A stretch of DNA of 64,000 bases, taken from Candidatus Accumulibacter sp. ACC003. GTDB lineage: Bacteria; Pseudomonadota; Gammaproteobacteria; Burkholderiales; Rhodocyclaceae. The stretch spans positions 452,956-516,955 of the forward strand of contig NZ_CAJQTX010000004.1 of NCBI RefSeq assembly GCF_907163085.1, given 5' to 3'. The notes beneath the pieces were generated by a model, which saw only the letters and a program-made list of their open reading frames with translations, made no database searches and was not told the origin of the DNA. Position numbers and translations under genes: made by a program. This document shows, in pieces, positions 25,351 to 33,361 of the stretch (position 1 is the first letter of the stretch; the number at the start of each line of letters is the position of its first letter).

Positions 25351-28113
25351 ATGAAGGCAGACAAGAGCAAGAAATCGCTGGGTGAATATTACAGCGCGCT
25401 GCAGCTGCGGACCGATCGCTGGAGCGCGCTGAAAATCGCCAGCGAACAACTCGTCCAGAGCCAGACGGAACGCCGGCGAAGCGAGGCCGAGCGCAAGGTC
25501 GTCGAATTGATCGACGCCTTGCGTCCGATCGAACTCTACTGGGCGTTTCCGGGGCACGACACTTTCGGCCGGCTCGGCGACCTTGTAACGCAGGGTCGTT
25601 TTGACGTGCTGGCGATCACCGTGCGAAACATCTGTCACGCGCTGCTGAGCAACAGCTATCGACGCAACCCGCACCACCATGACGTCGAGGAATTGACCGA
25701 AGGCAGTCCGGACGACGAGTCCACCGAAAATGCGACCAAGGACCTGCTCTACTTCGAAGTGCTGTTCGTCGACAAGTTTTCGCCGATGCAGGAAGAGAAT
25801 CTGCGTCGCACCCTGCGTGCGCTGCGCCGCCCCGAGGATCCCTTTGTCTATGAACCGGTCTTCGTTCCCAGCCTTACCGATGCCCTGATCGGTGTGATGT
25901 TCAACCACAACCTGCAGGCGGTGGTGATTCGCAACGACCTGAAGCGCGAATCGGAACAGACGCTGGAGCTCCTGCATCGCTATCTTTCGCGCCTCGAAGA
26001 GGCCGTTCTGGAAGAGGTGGAGCCCAAGGAGTACGGTCCGGAACTGTGCCGGATGATCGCCAAGCTTCGTCCCGAGCTCGACGTGTACCTGTTCACCGAT
26101 CAGTCGGTCGAAGAAATTGCTGGTGCCAAGCTCGGTAACTGCCGGCGCGTCTTCTACAACCAGGAAGACCATCTGGACCTGCACCTGAACATCCTGCGCG
26201 GTGTCTCGGAGCGCTTCGAGGCGCCGTTCTTCAATGCCCTGACGCAGTACGCCCGCATCCCCACCGGCGTTTTTCACGCCATGCCGATCAGTCGTGGCAA
26301 GTCGATCACCGCCTCGCACTGGATCAAGGACATGGGCGACTTCTACGGGATGAACATTTTCCTGGCTGAAACTTCGGCCACCTCGGGCGGACTCGACAGC
26401 CTGCTCGAGCCGCATGGTCCGATCAAGAAGGCACAGGAGATGGCCGCCCGTGCCTTCGGCTCGAAGCAGACCTTCTTTGCCACCAACGGTACGTCGACCT
26501 GCAACAAGATCGTGGTGCAGGCGATTGTCCGCCCGGGCGACATCGTGCTGGTCGACCGCGACTGCCACAAGTCGCACCACTATGGCATGGTCCTGGCCGG
26601 CGCGCAGGTCGTTTATCTCGATAGCTACCCGCTCAACGATTACTCGATGTACGGCGCGGTGCCGATGAAAGAAATCAAGCACCGTCTGCTGCAATTGCGG
26701 GCGGCAGGCAAGCTGGACCGCGTGCGCATGCTGCTGCTGACCAACTGCACTTTCGATGGCGTGGTCTACAACGTCGAGCGGGTCATGGACGAGTGCCTGG
26801 CGATAAAACCGGACCTGGTCTTCCTCTGGGATGAGGCGTGGTTTGCCTTCGCCCGTTTTGGTCCGGCCTATCGGCGGCGCACCGCCATGTACTGCGCCGG
26901 CCAGCTGCGCGAGCGTTACCGTTCGCCCGAGTACCGCGCGGCTTATGCCGAGTACCGGGAAAAAATGGCTGATGCCGACGATGAGGTCCTGCTGAACACG
27001 CGCCTGATGGCGGACCCCGAGCATGTGCGGGTGCGGGCCTACGCGTGTCAATCGACGCACAAGACACTGACCGCTCTGCGCCAGGGTTCGATGATTCACG
27101 TACACGACCAGGATTTCAAGGACGAGGTCGAGCAGGCTTTTCACGAGGCCTACATGACGCACACTTCCACCTCGCCCAATTACCAGATCATTGCCTCGCT
27201 CGATATCGGCCGGCGGCAGGTCGAACTCGAGGGCTTCGAGTTCATCCAGCGCCAGGTCGAGCAGGCGATGTCGCTGCGCAAGGTGATCAATACCCACCCG
27301 CTGATCAGCAAGTATTTCCACGTTCTCACCGTCGCCGAGATGATTCCCGCCGAGTACCGCAAGTCGGGGATCAAGAGCTACTGGGATCCCGAGCACGGCT
27401 GGACCGACATCATGACCGCCTGGAGCGAGGACGAGTTCGTCCTCGATGCGACGCGCATCACGCTGTCGGTGGCGGGTTCGGGCTGGGACGGTGATACGTT
27501 CAAGAACGAAATCCTGATGAACAAGCACGGCATCCAGATCAACAAGACCTCGCGCAACACGGTGCTGTTCATGACCAACATCGGCACGACGCGCTCGTCG
27601 GTGGCGTATCTGATCGAGGTGCTGGTCAAGATCGCGCGCGATCTGGATGACCGCCTCGACGACGCCAGCAATGTCGAGCGCAAGATCTTCCAACGTCAGG
27701 TCAAGGCCTTGCGCGAGGACCTGCCGCCGCTTCCCGATTTCAGTTGCTTTCACGACTCGTTCCGGCTGAGTTCGGGTAATGGTACGCCGGAAGGCGACAT
27801 CCGCTCGGCGTTCTTCCTCGCTTACGACGAGAGCAAATGCGAATACGTGCCGATCGCCGGCCGGGCGATCGAGAAGGAAATCGCCGCCGGACGCCAGTTG
27901 GTGTCGACGACCTTCGTCATCCCCTACCCGCCGGGTTTTCCGATTCTCGTCCCGGGGCAGGTGATCAGTCAGGAAATCATTACCTTCATGCGCGCTCTTG
28001 ATGTCAAGGAGATTCACGGCTACCGGCCCGAACTTGGCCTGCGCGTCTTTACCGAGCATGCGCTGGCGGTGCTCGAGGTATCGCCGTCGTCGATTCAGGA
28101 GCTGCCGACCTGA
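25351..28113 (+). CDS. Orn/Lys/Arg-type PLP decarboxylase, long form
   Basis: The 920-residue fold-type I decarboxylase is longer than the usual 710-760 residues. The first about 300 residues include a long charged N-terminus and a region resembling the wing domain. The catalytic domain has ATNGTSTCNKIVVQAI, WDEAWFAFARFGPAY and the PLP lysine in CQSTHKTLTAL (K571). A typical C-terminal domain (PYPPGFPILVPGQ) completes it. Substrates of the family are ornithine, lysine and arginine, giving the diamines or agmatine. It lies 39 bp after the C45 gene behind a GGAG box. The product amine is a natural substrate for the aminotransferase and amide enzymes of the cluster. Confidence 0.9.
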   Translation: MKADKSKKSLGEYYSALQLRTDRWSALKIASEQLVQSQTERRRSEAERKVVELIDALRPIELYWAFPGHDTFGRLGDLVTQGRFDVLAITVRNICHALLSNSYRRNPHHHDVEELTEGSPDDESTENATKDLLYFEVLFVDKFSPMQEENLRRTLRALRRPEDPFVYEPVFVPSLTDALIGVMFNHNLQAVVIRNDLKRESEQTLELLHRYLSRLEEAVLEEVEPKEYGPELCRMIAKLRPELDVYLFTDQSVEEIAGAKLGNCRRVFYNQEDHLDLHLNILRGVSERFEAPFFNALTQYARIPTGVFHAMPISRGKSITASHWIKDMGDFYGMNIFLAETSATSGGLDSLLEPHGPIKKAQEMAARAFGSKQTFFATNGTSTCNKIVVQAIVRPGDIVLVDRDCHKSHHYGMVLAGAQVVYLDSYPLNDYSMYGAVPMKEIKHRLLQLRAAGKLDRVRMLLLTNCTFDGVVYNVERVMDECLAIKPDLVFLWDEAWFAFARFGPAYRRRTAMYCAGQLRERYRSPEYRAAYAEYREKMADADDEVLLNTRLMADPEHVRVRAYACQSTHKTLTALRQGSMIHVHDQDFKDEVEQAFHEAYMTHTSTSPNYQIIASLDIGRRQVELEGFEFIQRQVEQAMSLRKVINTHPLISKYFHVLTVAEMIPAEYRKSGIKSYWDPEHGWTDIMTAWSEDEFVLDATRITLSVAGSGWDGDTFKNEILMNKHGIQINKTSRNTVLFMTNIGTTRSSVAYLIEVLVKIARDLDDRLDDASNVERKIFQRQVKALREDLPPLPDFSCFHDSFRLSSGNGTPEGDIRSAFFLAYDESKCEYVPIAGRAIEKEIAAGRQLVSTTFVIPYPPGFPILVPGQVISQEIITFMRALDVKEIHGYRPELGLRVFTEHALAVLEVSPSSIQELPT

Positions 28114-28188
28114 CAACGATCGGCGCGGCTCGCTGCTTTTTGAGTTGCGCCGACGCGTGCACTTGCTGGCAGAAAAGGAGCACTATCG

Positions 28189-28971
28189 ATGCAGACCGAA
28201 ACGATCATTTATCGATCGGCCGAGGGGATTGCAGAAATCCGTTTGAACCGACCCGAGCGGCTCAACGCGGTAACCCAGCAGCTCTACGACGAAGTCAACG
28301 CCGCGCTGGACGTCGCTGAGGCCGACAGCGACGTGCGCGTCGTGCTGTTGACCGGCGAGGGCAGGGCCTTCTGCGTCGGCGCTGATCTCAAAGCCCACAA
28401 GGCCGGCCGAACGGCCTTCGCCAGACGCCAGTATCTGTGTGCCGAGCAGAGAGTCTGCAAACGATTGCTGTTGTTGTCGAAGCCGGTGGTGGCCGCGGTC
28501 AATGGCTTCGCGCTCGGCGCCGGTGCCGAAATGGCGATCGCTGCGGACTTCATCGTGATCGCCGAGAGCGCGCAGATCGGTCTGCCCGAGGTGAGCATCG
28601 GCACATTTCTTGGTGGTGGCGTGACCTATCTGCTGCCGCGCCTGGTCGGCTTGGCCAAGGCGCGCGAACTGGTCTTTCTCGGCGAGCGAATCAAGGGCGA
28701 AGAGGCGGTACGTATCGGGTTGGCCAATCGTCTGCTGCCCGACGAGGGTTTTCTCGACGCGGCGCGTGAATTCGCCGCACGGATTGCCGGCAAAGCGCCC
28801 CTGTCGATGCAGATGGCCAAGGAGCAGCTGAACATGGCTGCTGAACGTACTCTTGACGCGGCATTTGCTGCCGAACTCGAAGGAATGACCTTCGCCGCAA
28901 CGACGCAGGACTGGCAGGAGGGAATCGACGCCTTTGCCGAAAAACGCCTGCCGGTTTTCAAGGGCTGCTGA
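28189..28971 (+). CDS. enoyl-CoA hydratase/isomerase family protein
   Basis: This 260-residue crotonase-fold protein has oxyanion-hole regions GEGRAFCVGADLKA and ALGAGAEMAIAADFI, and the active-site segment LPEVSIGTFLGGGVTYLLPR. The start follows AAAAGGAGCACTATCG. The next gene begins one base after its stop. The family also includes isomerases, dehalogenases and thioester hydrolases, so hydration of an enoyl-CoA is only the default assumption. Its companions suggest it acts on a CoA thioester made by the adjacent acyl-CoA synthetase. Confidence 0.88.
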   Translation: MQTETIIYRSAEGIAEIRLNRPERLNAVTQQLYDEVNAALDVAEADSDVRVVLLTGEGRAFCVGADLKAHKAGRTAFARRQYLCAEQRVCKRLLLLSKPVVAAVNGFALGAGAEMAIAADFIVIAESAQIGLPEVSIGTFLGGGVTYLLPRLVGLAKARELVFLGERIKGEEAVRIGLANRLLPDEGFLDAAREFAARIAGKAPLSMQMAKEQLNMAAERTLDAAFAAELEGMTFAATTQDWQEGIDAFAEKRLPVFKGC

Positions 28972-28972
28972 G

Positions 28973-31162
28973 ATGAAAGTGCTGGCTAGCGCAACGCAGC
29001 GGAGTCCGCTGCACGATTTTCTCGCACCCGATTCGATTGCCATCGTCGGTGCTTCGGCCGACCCCAGCAAGCGTGGCTACAAGGCGATGGTCGGCCTGAT
29101 CAAGGACGGCTACGCGGGCAAAATCTACCCGATCAATCCCAAGGTGGACAGGGTTCTCGGCGTCAGGACGTACGCGTCGCTGGCCGACATTCCGGGCACC
29201 GCCGACCTGGCGCTGATCTGCACTCCCGCCGCCAGCGTGCCGGGCCTGCTCGTCGAGTGCGGCAAGAAAGGCGTCAAGGGCGCGGTGATCCTGGCCAGTG
29301 GCTTTCGCGAAACGGGTCGCCCGGAAGGCATCAAGCTGGAGCAGGAGATGCTGGCCGCTGCGCGCCAGAACGGCGTACGGGTCATTGGCCCGAACACCTC
29401 CGGGATGTTCAACCTGCACAAGAAAGTCAACTTGCTGGCGCTGAACAACGTCAAGGCCGGTGGCATCGGACTGATCTCGCAATCGGGCAACATGCTGCTG
29501 TCGCTGGTGCTCGAAGCGCAGCGCAACGGTCACGTCGGCTTCAGCACCTACGCCGGGCCGGGCAACCAGGCCGATATCGGCTTCAACGACTACCTGCGCT
29601 ACCTTGGCGAGGATCCGCACACGCGTGTTGCGACGCTGTACGTCGAAGGTTTTCGTGACGGCCGTCGCTTCCTCGACGCGGCGCGCGAGATCACCGCGTT
29701 GAAGCCGGTGGTGGTGTACAAGTCGGGTTCGACCGAGGCCGGTCAGAAAGCCGCCAGTTCGCACACCGGCGCGCTGGCCGGCAGCTACGCGATGACCCTT
29801 GACCTGTTGCGTCAGGTCGGCGTCAGTGTGGTGCAGAACTCAGACGAGATCCTGCCCGTCGCCGAGGGCCTGGCACTGCTGCAGAAGGCACGCGGCAAGC
29901 GTGTTGCCGTCGTCGCCGATGGCGGCGGTCAGGCGACGATCGCCTCCGACCGGCTGAGCGAAGCGGGGCTGGTGCTGGCCGAGTTGAGCGCCACGACGCG
30001 CCGGCGTCTGGGCGAAATCCTTTTTCCGCAGGCGTCGCTGGTCAATCCGGTAGACGTCGCCGGCAGCAGCGATGCCAACCCCGCGCTGCTCGCCGACTGC
30101 CTGGAAATCGTCGCCGATGACGACGGCGTCGACAGCATTTTCCTGGTCGGCATGTTTGGTGGCTATCACACGCGCTTTGCCGAAGACCTGCTCGGCGGCG
30201 AGATGCGCGGCGCCGAATCGATGATCGAACTGGCGCGTCGGACCGACAAGCCACTGGTGGTCTACAGCCTCTATGCGCCTGTCAATCCACCGGCCCTGCG
30301 TCGGCTGCACGAAGCCGGCCTGCCGGTCTACAGTTCGATCGAGCACGCGGTGCGCGTCCTGGCGGCGCTTGGCGAGCGCGGTAGCTATCTGGCGGGCCGC
30401 GCCGGCGAGCAGCCGGCGCTGGCGCTTGCGCCCGACGGCGATGCCGAGCGCGCGTTCGCCACGGCACAAGCCGAGGGACGCGACCTTTTCGAGTTCGAGG
30501 CCAAGGACTTGCTGCGCGCGCATGGCGTCGCCGTGCCGCTAGAGCGGCTGGCCGCCTCGGCCGGCGACTTGACGGCGATTGCCGAGCACTTCGGCGAGCA
30601 GCCGCTGGCGATGAAAGTGGTGTCCCGGCATATTCTCCACAAGTCCGATGCCGGTGGTGTCAAGCTCAATGTGCAAGGTGAAGCGCAAATGCGCGTCGCC
30701 TTCGACGAAATCCTCGACTCCTGCCGCGCTTACGACGCGCAGGCGCTGATCACCGGCGTTCTCGTCGCACCGATGGCGCGCAAAGGAACCGAGGTGATCA
30801 TCGGCGTCGTTCGTGATCCGATATTCGGACCGGTGCTGATGTTCGGGCTGGGCGGTATTTTTGTCGAGATCCTCGAGGACGTCGTCTTCCGTGCCATACC
30901 GCTGTCCTACGGCGACGCGTGCTCGATGCTCGACCAGATCAAGTCGCGCAAGATCCTGGGAGGCGTGCGTGGTGAGGCGGCAGTGGACCGGCAAGCGCTG
31001 ATCGATCTGCTGTTGAAAGTTTCGAGCATTGTCCAGGCCTACCCGTCACTTGCCGAGCTTGACCTCAACCCGGTCATTGCCTTGGCCGACGGCTACGCCG
31101 TCGTCGATGCCCGGATCATCGTCGAGCGGGTGGATGCTGACCGGCCGGAGGAAACACTATGA
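28973..31162 (+). CDS. NDP-forming acyl-CoA synthetase (ADP-forming type)
   Basis: The 729-residue single-chain enzyme starts at MKVLASATQRSPLHDF. The N-terminal CoA-binding Rossmann domain (IAIVGASADPSKRGYKAMVGL) is followed by succinyl-CoA-ligase-like domains (IGLISQSGNMLLSL, VVVYKSGSTEAGQKAASSHTGAL) and a C-terminal ATP-grasp domain (MKVVSRHILHKSDAGGV, LDLNPVI). Such enzymes interconvert an acid, CoA and ATP with acyl-CoA, ADP and phosphate. It lies between two crotonase genes with a 4-base overlap to the second one. The acid activated is not predictable from sequence. A branched or dicarboxylic acid from amine breakdown is possible. Confidence 0.9.
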   Translation: MKVLASATQRSPLHDFLAPDSIAIVGASADPSKRGYKAMVGLIKDGYAGKIYPINPKVDRVLGVRTYASLADIPGTADLALICTPAASVPGLLVECGKKGVKGAVILASGFRETGRPEGIKLEQEMLAAARQNGVRVIGPNTSGMFNLHKKVNLLALNNVKAGGIGLISQSGNMLLSLVLEAQRNGHVGFSTYAGPGNQADIGFNDYLRYLGEDPHTRVATLYVEGFRDGRRFLDAAREITALKPVVVYKSGSTEAGQKAASSHTGALAGSYAMTLDLLRQVGVSVVQNSDEILPVAEGLALLQKARGKRVAVVADGGGQATIASDRLSEAGLVLAELSATTRRRLGEILFPQASLVNPVDVAGSSDANPALLADCLEIVADDDGVDSIFLVGMFGGYHTRFAEDLLGGEMRGAESMIELARRTDKPLVVYSLYAPVNPPALRRLHEAGLPVYSSIEHAVRVLAALGERGSYLAGRAGEQPALALAPDGDAERAFATAQAEGRDLFEFEAKDLLRAHGVAVPLERLAASAGDLTAIAEHFGEQPLAMKVVSRHILHKSDAGGVKLNVQGEAQMRVAFDEILDSCRAYDAQALITGVLVAPMARKGTEVIIGVVRDPIFGPVLMFGLGGIFVEILEDVVFRAIPLSYGDACSMLDQIKSRKILGGVRGEAAVDRQALIDLLLKVSSIVQAYPSLAELDLNPVIALADGYAVVDARIIVERVDADRPEETL

Positions 31163-31947
31163 AGATGCCGACGCTTAGCGACGCACTGCTGGAGGTGGAC
31201 CAGCGGGTGGCGATGCTGACGCTCAATCGCGACGATGTGCGCAACGCGCTGACCGGTACGCGCCTGATCGACGACATCGTCGCTGTCGCCGAGTGGGTCA
31301 ATAGCTGTGACGAGGTTTCGGTACTGTTGATCACCGGCGCTGGCGCGGCATTCTCGGCGGGTGGCAACGTCAAGGACATGGCCAAGCGCAGCGGTGATTT
31401 TGCCGGCGACGTCGCCGAGGTCGCCGAGCGTTATCGGCGCGGCATTCAGCGCATCCCGCTGGCGCTGAACGCCGTCGAAGTTCCGGTGATCGCCGCGGTC
31501 AACGGCGCGGCCATTGGTGCGGGCTTCGACCTCGCCAACATGGCCGATATCCGTCTCGCCTCAAGCCGCGCGAAGTTCGGTGAAACCTTCCTCAACCTGG
31601 GGATCATCCCCGGCGATGGCGGCGCCTGGTTCATGCAGCGCTTGATCGGTTACCAGCAGGCCTTCGAGTTGACGCTGACCGGACGCATCGTCACCGCCGA
31701 CGAGGCGAAAGCCCTGGGTATCGTGCTCGAGGTGCTCGAACCCGAGAATTTGTTGCCAAGAGCGCGCGAACTCGCTGCGCGGATTGCCGCCCAACCCGCG
31801 AAGGCGCTGCGCTTGACCAAGCGCCTGATGAAAATGGCGCAACGCATGGAGTTAAAGGATTTTCTCGACCTGAGCGCGGCGTTTCAGGGCATGTGTCACA
31901 ACGAAACGGAGCACCTGGCGGCGGTTCGGGCGATGCTGAAGGCATAA
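31159..31947 (+). CDS. enoyl-CoA hydratase/isomerase family protein
   Basis: The 262-residue crotonase-fold protein has GAGAAFSAGGNVKDMA, AIGAGFDLANMADIRLA and GETFLNLGIIPGDGGAWFM, with the Glu and Asp positions expected of a hydratase. Its ATG overlaps the stop of the acyl-CoA synthetase, so translation is coupled. It differs clearly from the other crotonase gene at 28189, so the two probably do successive or different steps. The operon seems to end here, as a 341-bp gap with a new promoter follows. Confidence 0.9.
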   Translation: MKMPTLSDALLEVDQRVAMLTLNRDDVRNALTGTRLIDDIVAVAEWVNSCDEVSVLLITGAGAAFSAGGNVKDMAKRSGDFAGDVAEVAERYRRGIQRIPLALNAVEVPVIAAVNGAAIGAGFDLANMADIRLASSRAKFGETFLNLGIIPGDGGAWFMQRLIGYQQAFELTLTGRIVTADEAKALGIVLEVLEPENLLPRARELAARIAAQPAKALRLTKRLMKMAQRMELKDFLDLSAAFQGMCHNETEHLAAVRAMLKA

Positions 31948-31991
31948 TCTGCCGGCGGCCATCTGCGGAAAACCGAGGGGAGAGCGCCTGA

Positions 31992-32052
31992 AATTGGTCT
32001 TTGCCATTTTTTTGAATTGGTCTTCGTGTGCGCCGATTTTGTGTGTACAGTC
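31992..32052 (+). promoter_or_regulatory. predicted MocR-controlled promoter of the TRAP operon
   Basis: Direct repeats AATTGGTCT at 31992-32000 and 32015-32023 are followed after 21 bp by GTACAGTC (32045-32052). The second repeat, spacing, GTACAGTC and several bases between them (TGTNCGCCG) match the aminotransferase promoter at 19716-19753. The predicted leader to the receptor ATG is about 230 nt. The rest of the gap 31948-32288 shows no gene. Confidence 0.6.
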
Positions 32053-32288
32053 CATCATGTTGGCATTTTGTCGGCGGCAGTTGGTGAAAGCCTCCTGCGA
32101 GTTGGTGTTGGCCAATGGCGCAGATAGCGCTGTAACGGGCTGTTGCAAACCTACCCGGGCAGTATTGGACATCGATGGGAAATGCCTGCGCAGACCTTTC
32201 GCACACCTTCCGACGATGAGCTTGGTACCCCCAGGTAGTAGCCGCATAGTTCGTTCTCATTGATAGATCACAAGGAAGGAGACTCAAC

Positions 32289-33254
32289 ATGAAAAAACTC
32301 ACAACTCTGGCCGCCGCTCTGGCGGTCTGCGCCGGCCTCGGTAGCCCGGCGGCTTTTGCGCAGCAGAAATTCGTCACCATCGGTACCGGTGGCGTGACCG
32401 GCGTGTACTACGCGGCGGGTGGCGCGATCTGTCGCTTGATGAACAAGGAAAAGAAAACGCACGGTATTCGCTGTTCGGTCGAAAGTACGGGTGGCTCGGT
32501 TTACAACGTCAATACCATCAAGGCCGGCGAGCTTGACTTCGGCGTGGCCCAGTCCGACGTGGCGTACAACGCGCTGAAGGGAGAAAACCAGTTCAAGGGT
32601 GCCGCTTTCAGCGAATTGCGTTCGGTCTTTTCGATTCATCCCGAGCCGCTGGTCGTGCTCGCCCGCGAGGACGCCAAGGTTACGTCGCTGCTCGACTTCA
32701 AGGGCAAGCGCTTCAACATCGGCAATCCGGGTTCCGGGCAACGCGCGACGATGGATATCCTGCTTCCTGCCATGGGCATGAAGACCAGTGATTTCTCGCT
32801 GGTTTCGGAAATGAAGGCCGACGAACACGGCGCCGCGCTGTGCGACAACAAGATCGACGGCTTCGCCTACGTTGTCGGTAACCCTTCGGCGAACATCCAG
32901 GACCCGACCACGACGTGCCACGCGCAACTGGTCAATATCATCGGCCCGGCGGTCGATAAACTGGTCAAGATGTATCCGTACTACGCCGCGGTGACGATCC
33001 CCGGCGGCATGTACGCGCACAACCCGAACCCGACCAACACCTTCGGCGTCGTTGCCGCCTTCGTCTCGTCGTCGAAGGTCTCGAACGACGTCGTCTATGC
33101 GATGGTGAAAGCGGTCTTCGACAACCTGGATGACTTCAAGAAGCTGCACCCGGCTTTTGCGCACCTCGATCCGAAAGAGATGATCAAGAACGGCCTGTCG
33201 GCACCACTGCATGACGGCGCCGTCAAGTACTACAAAGAGAAGGGCTGGATGTAA
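32289..33254 (+). CDS. TAXI family TRAP transporter solute receptor
   Basis: The 321-residue periplasmic binding protein has a signal peptide ([24 protein letters not shown]). The mature start is TAXI-like ([21 protein letters not shown]), and the family pattern [33 protein letters not shown] is present across several segments. TAXI receptors are reported to bind amino acids, C4-dicarboxylates or similar small acids. The start is preceded by AAGGAAGGAG. A 22-bp palindrome separates it from the membrane component, which would allow more receptor than permease to be made. Confidence 0.94.
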   Translation: MKKLTTLAAALAVCAGLGSPAAFAQQKFVTIGTGGVTGVYYAAGGAICRLMNKEKKTHGIRCSVESTGGSVYNVNTIKAGELDFGVAQSDVAYNALKGENQFKGAAFSELRSVFSIHPEPLVVLAREDAKVTSLLDFKGKRFNIGNPGSGQRATMDILLPAMGMKTSDFSLVSEMKADEHGAALCDNKIDGFAYVVGNPSANIQDPTTTCHAQLVNIIGPAVDKLVKMYPYYAAVTIPGGMYAHNPNPTNTFGVVAAFVSSSKVSNDVVYAMVKAVFDNLDDFKKLHPAFAHLDPKEMIKNGLSAPLHDGAVKYYKEKGWM

Positions 33255-33311
33255 GTCGGTCGAAAGAACTCCGGGATCGGCGTGCTACCAGCCTTTCCCG
33301 GCGGACCTGCT

Positions 33312-33333
33312 GACGGCCCCGATCGGGGCCGTC
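33312..33333 (+). terminator. intercistronic palindrome between TRAP receptor and permease
   Basis: This is a perfect 22-bp inverted repeat, with arms GACGGCCCCGA and TCGGGGCCGTC back to back, 29 bp before the permease start. It is followed by TGTCCTTG rather than a long T-run. It is most likely a partial terminator or mRNA-stabilising hairpin that sets the receptor-to-permease ratio. Confidence 0.6.
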
Positions 33334-33361
33334 TGTCCTTGAAGTCTGTGGAGGTACGCAT

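Noticed and set aside
25069-28116. 1015-codon open frame on the minus strand opposite the decarboxylase
   Set aside because: It mirrors a well-supported decarboxylase gene. Long antisense frames arise from the GC-rich third positions, and its translation (rich in His, Asp, Val, Gln and Arg with no domain) is not protein-like.
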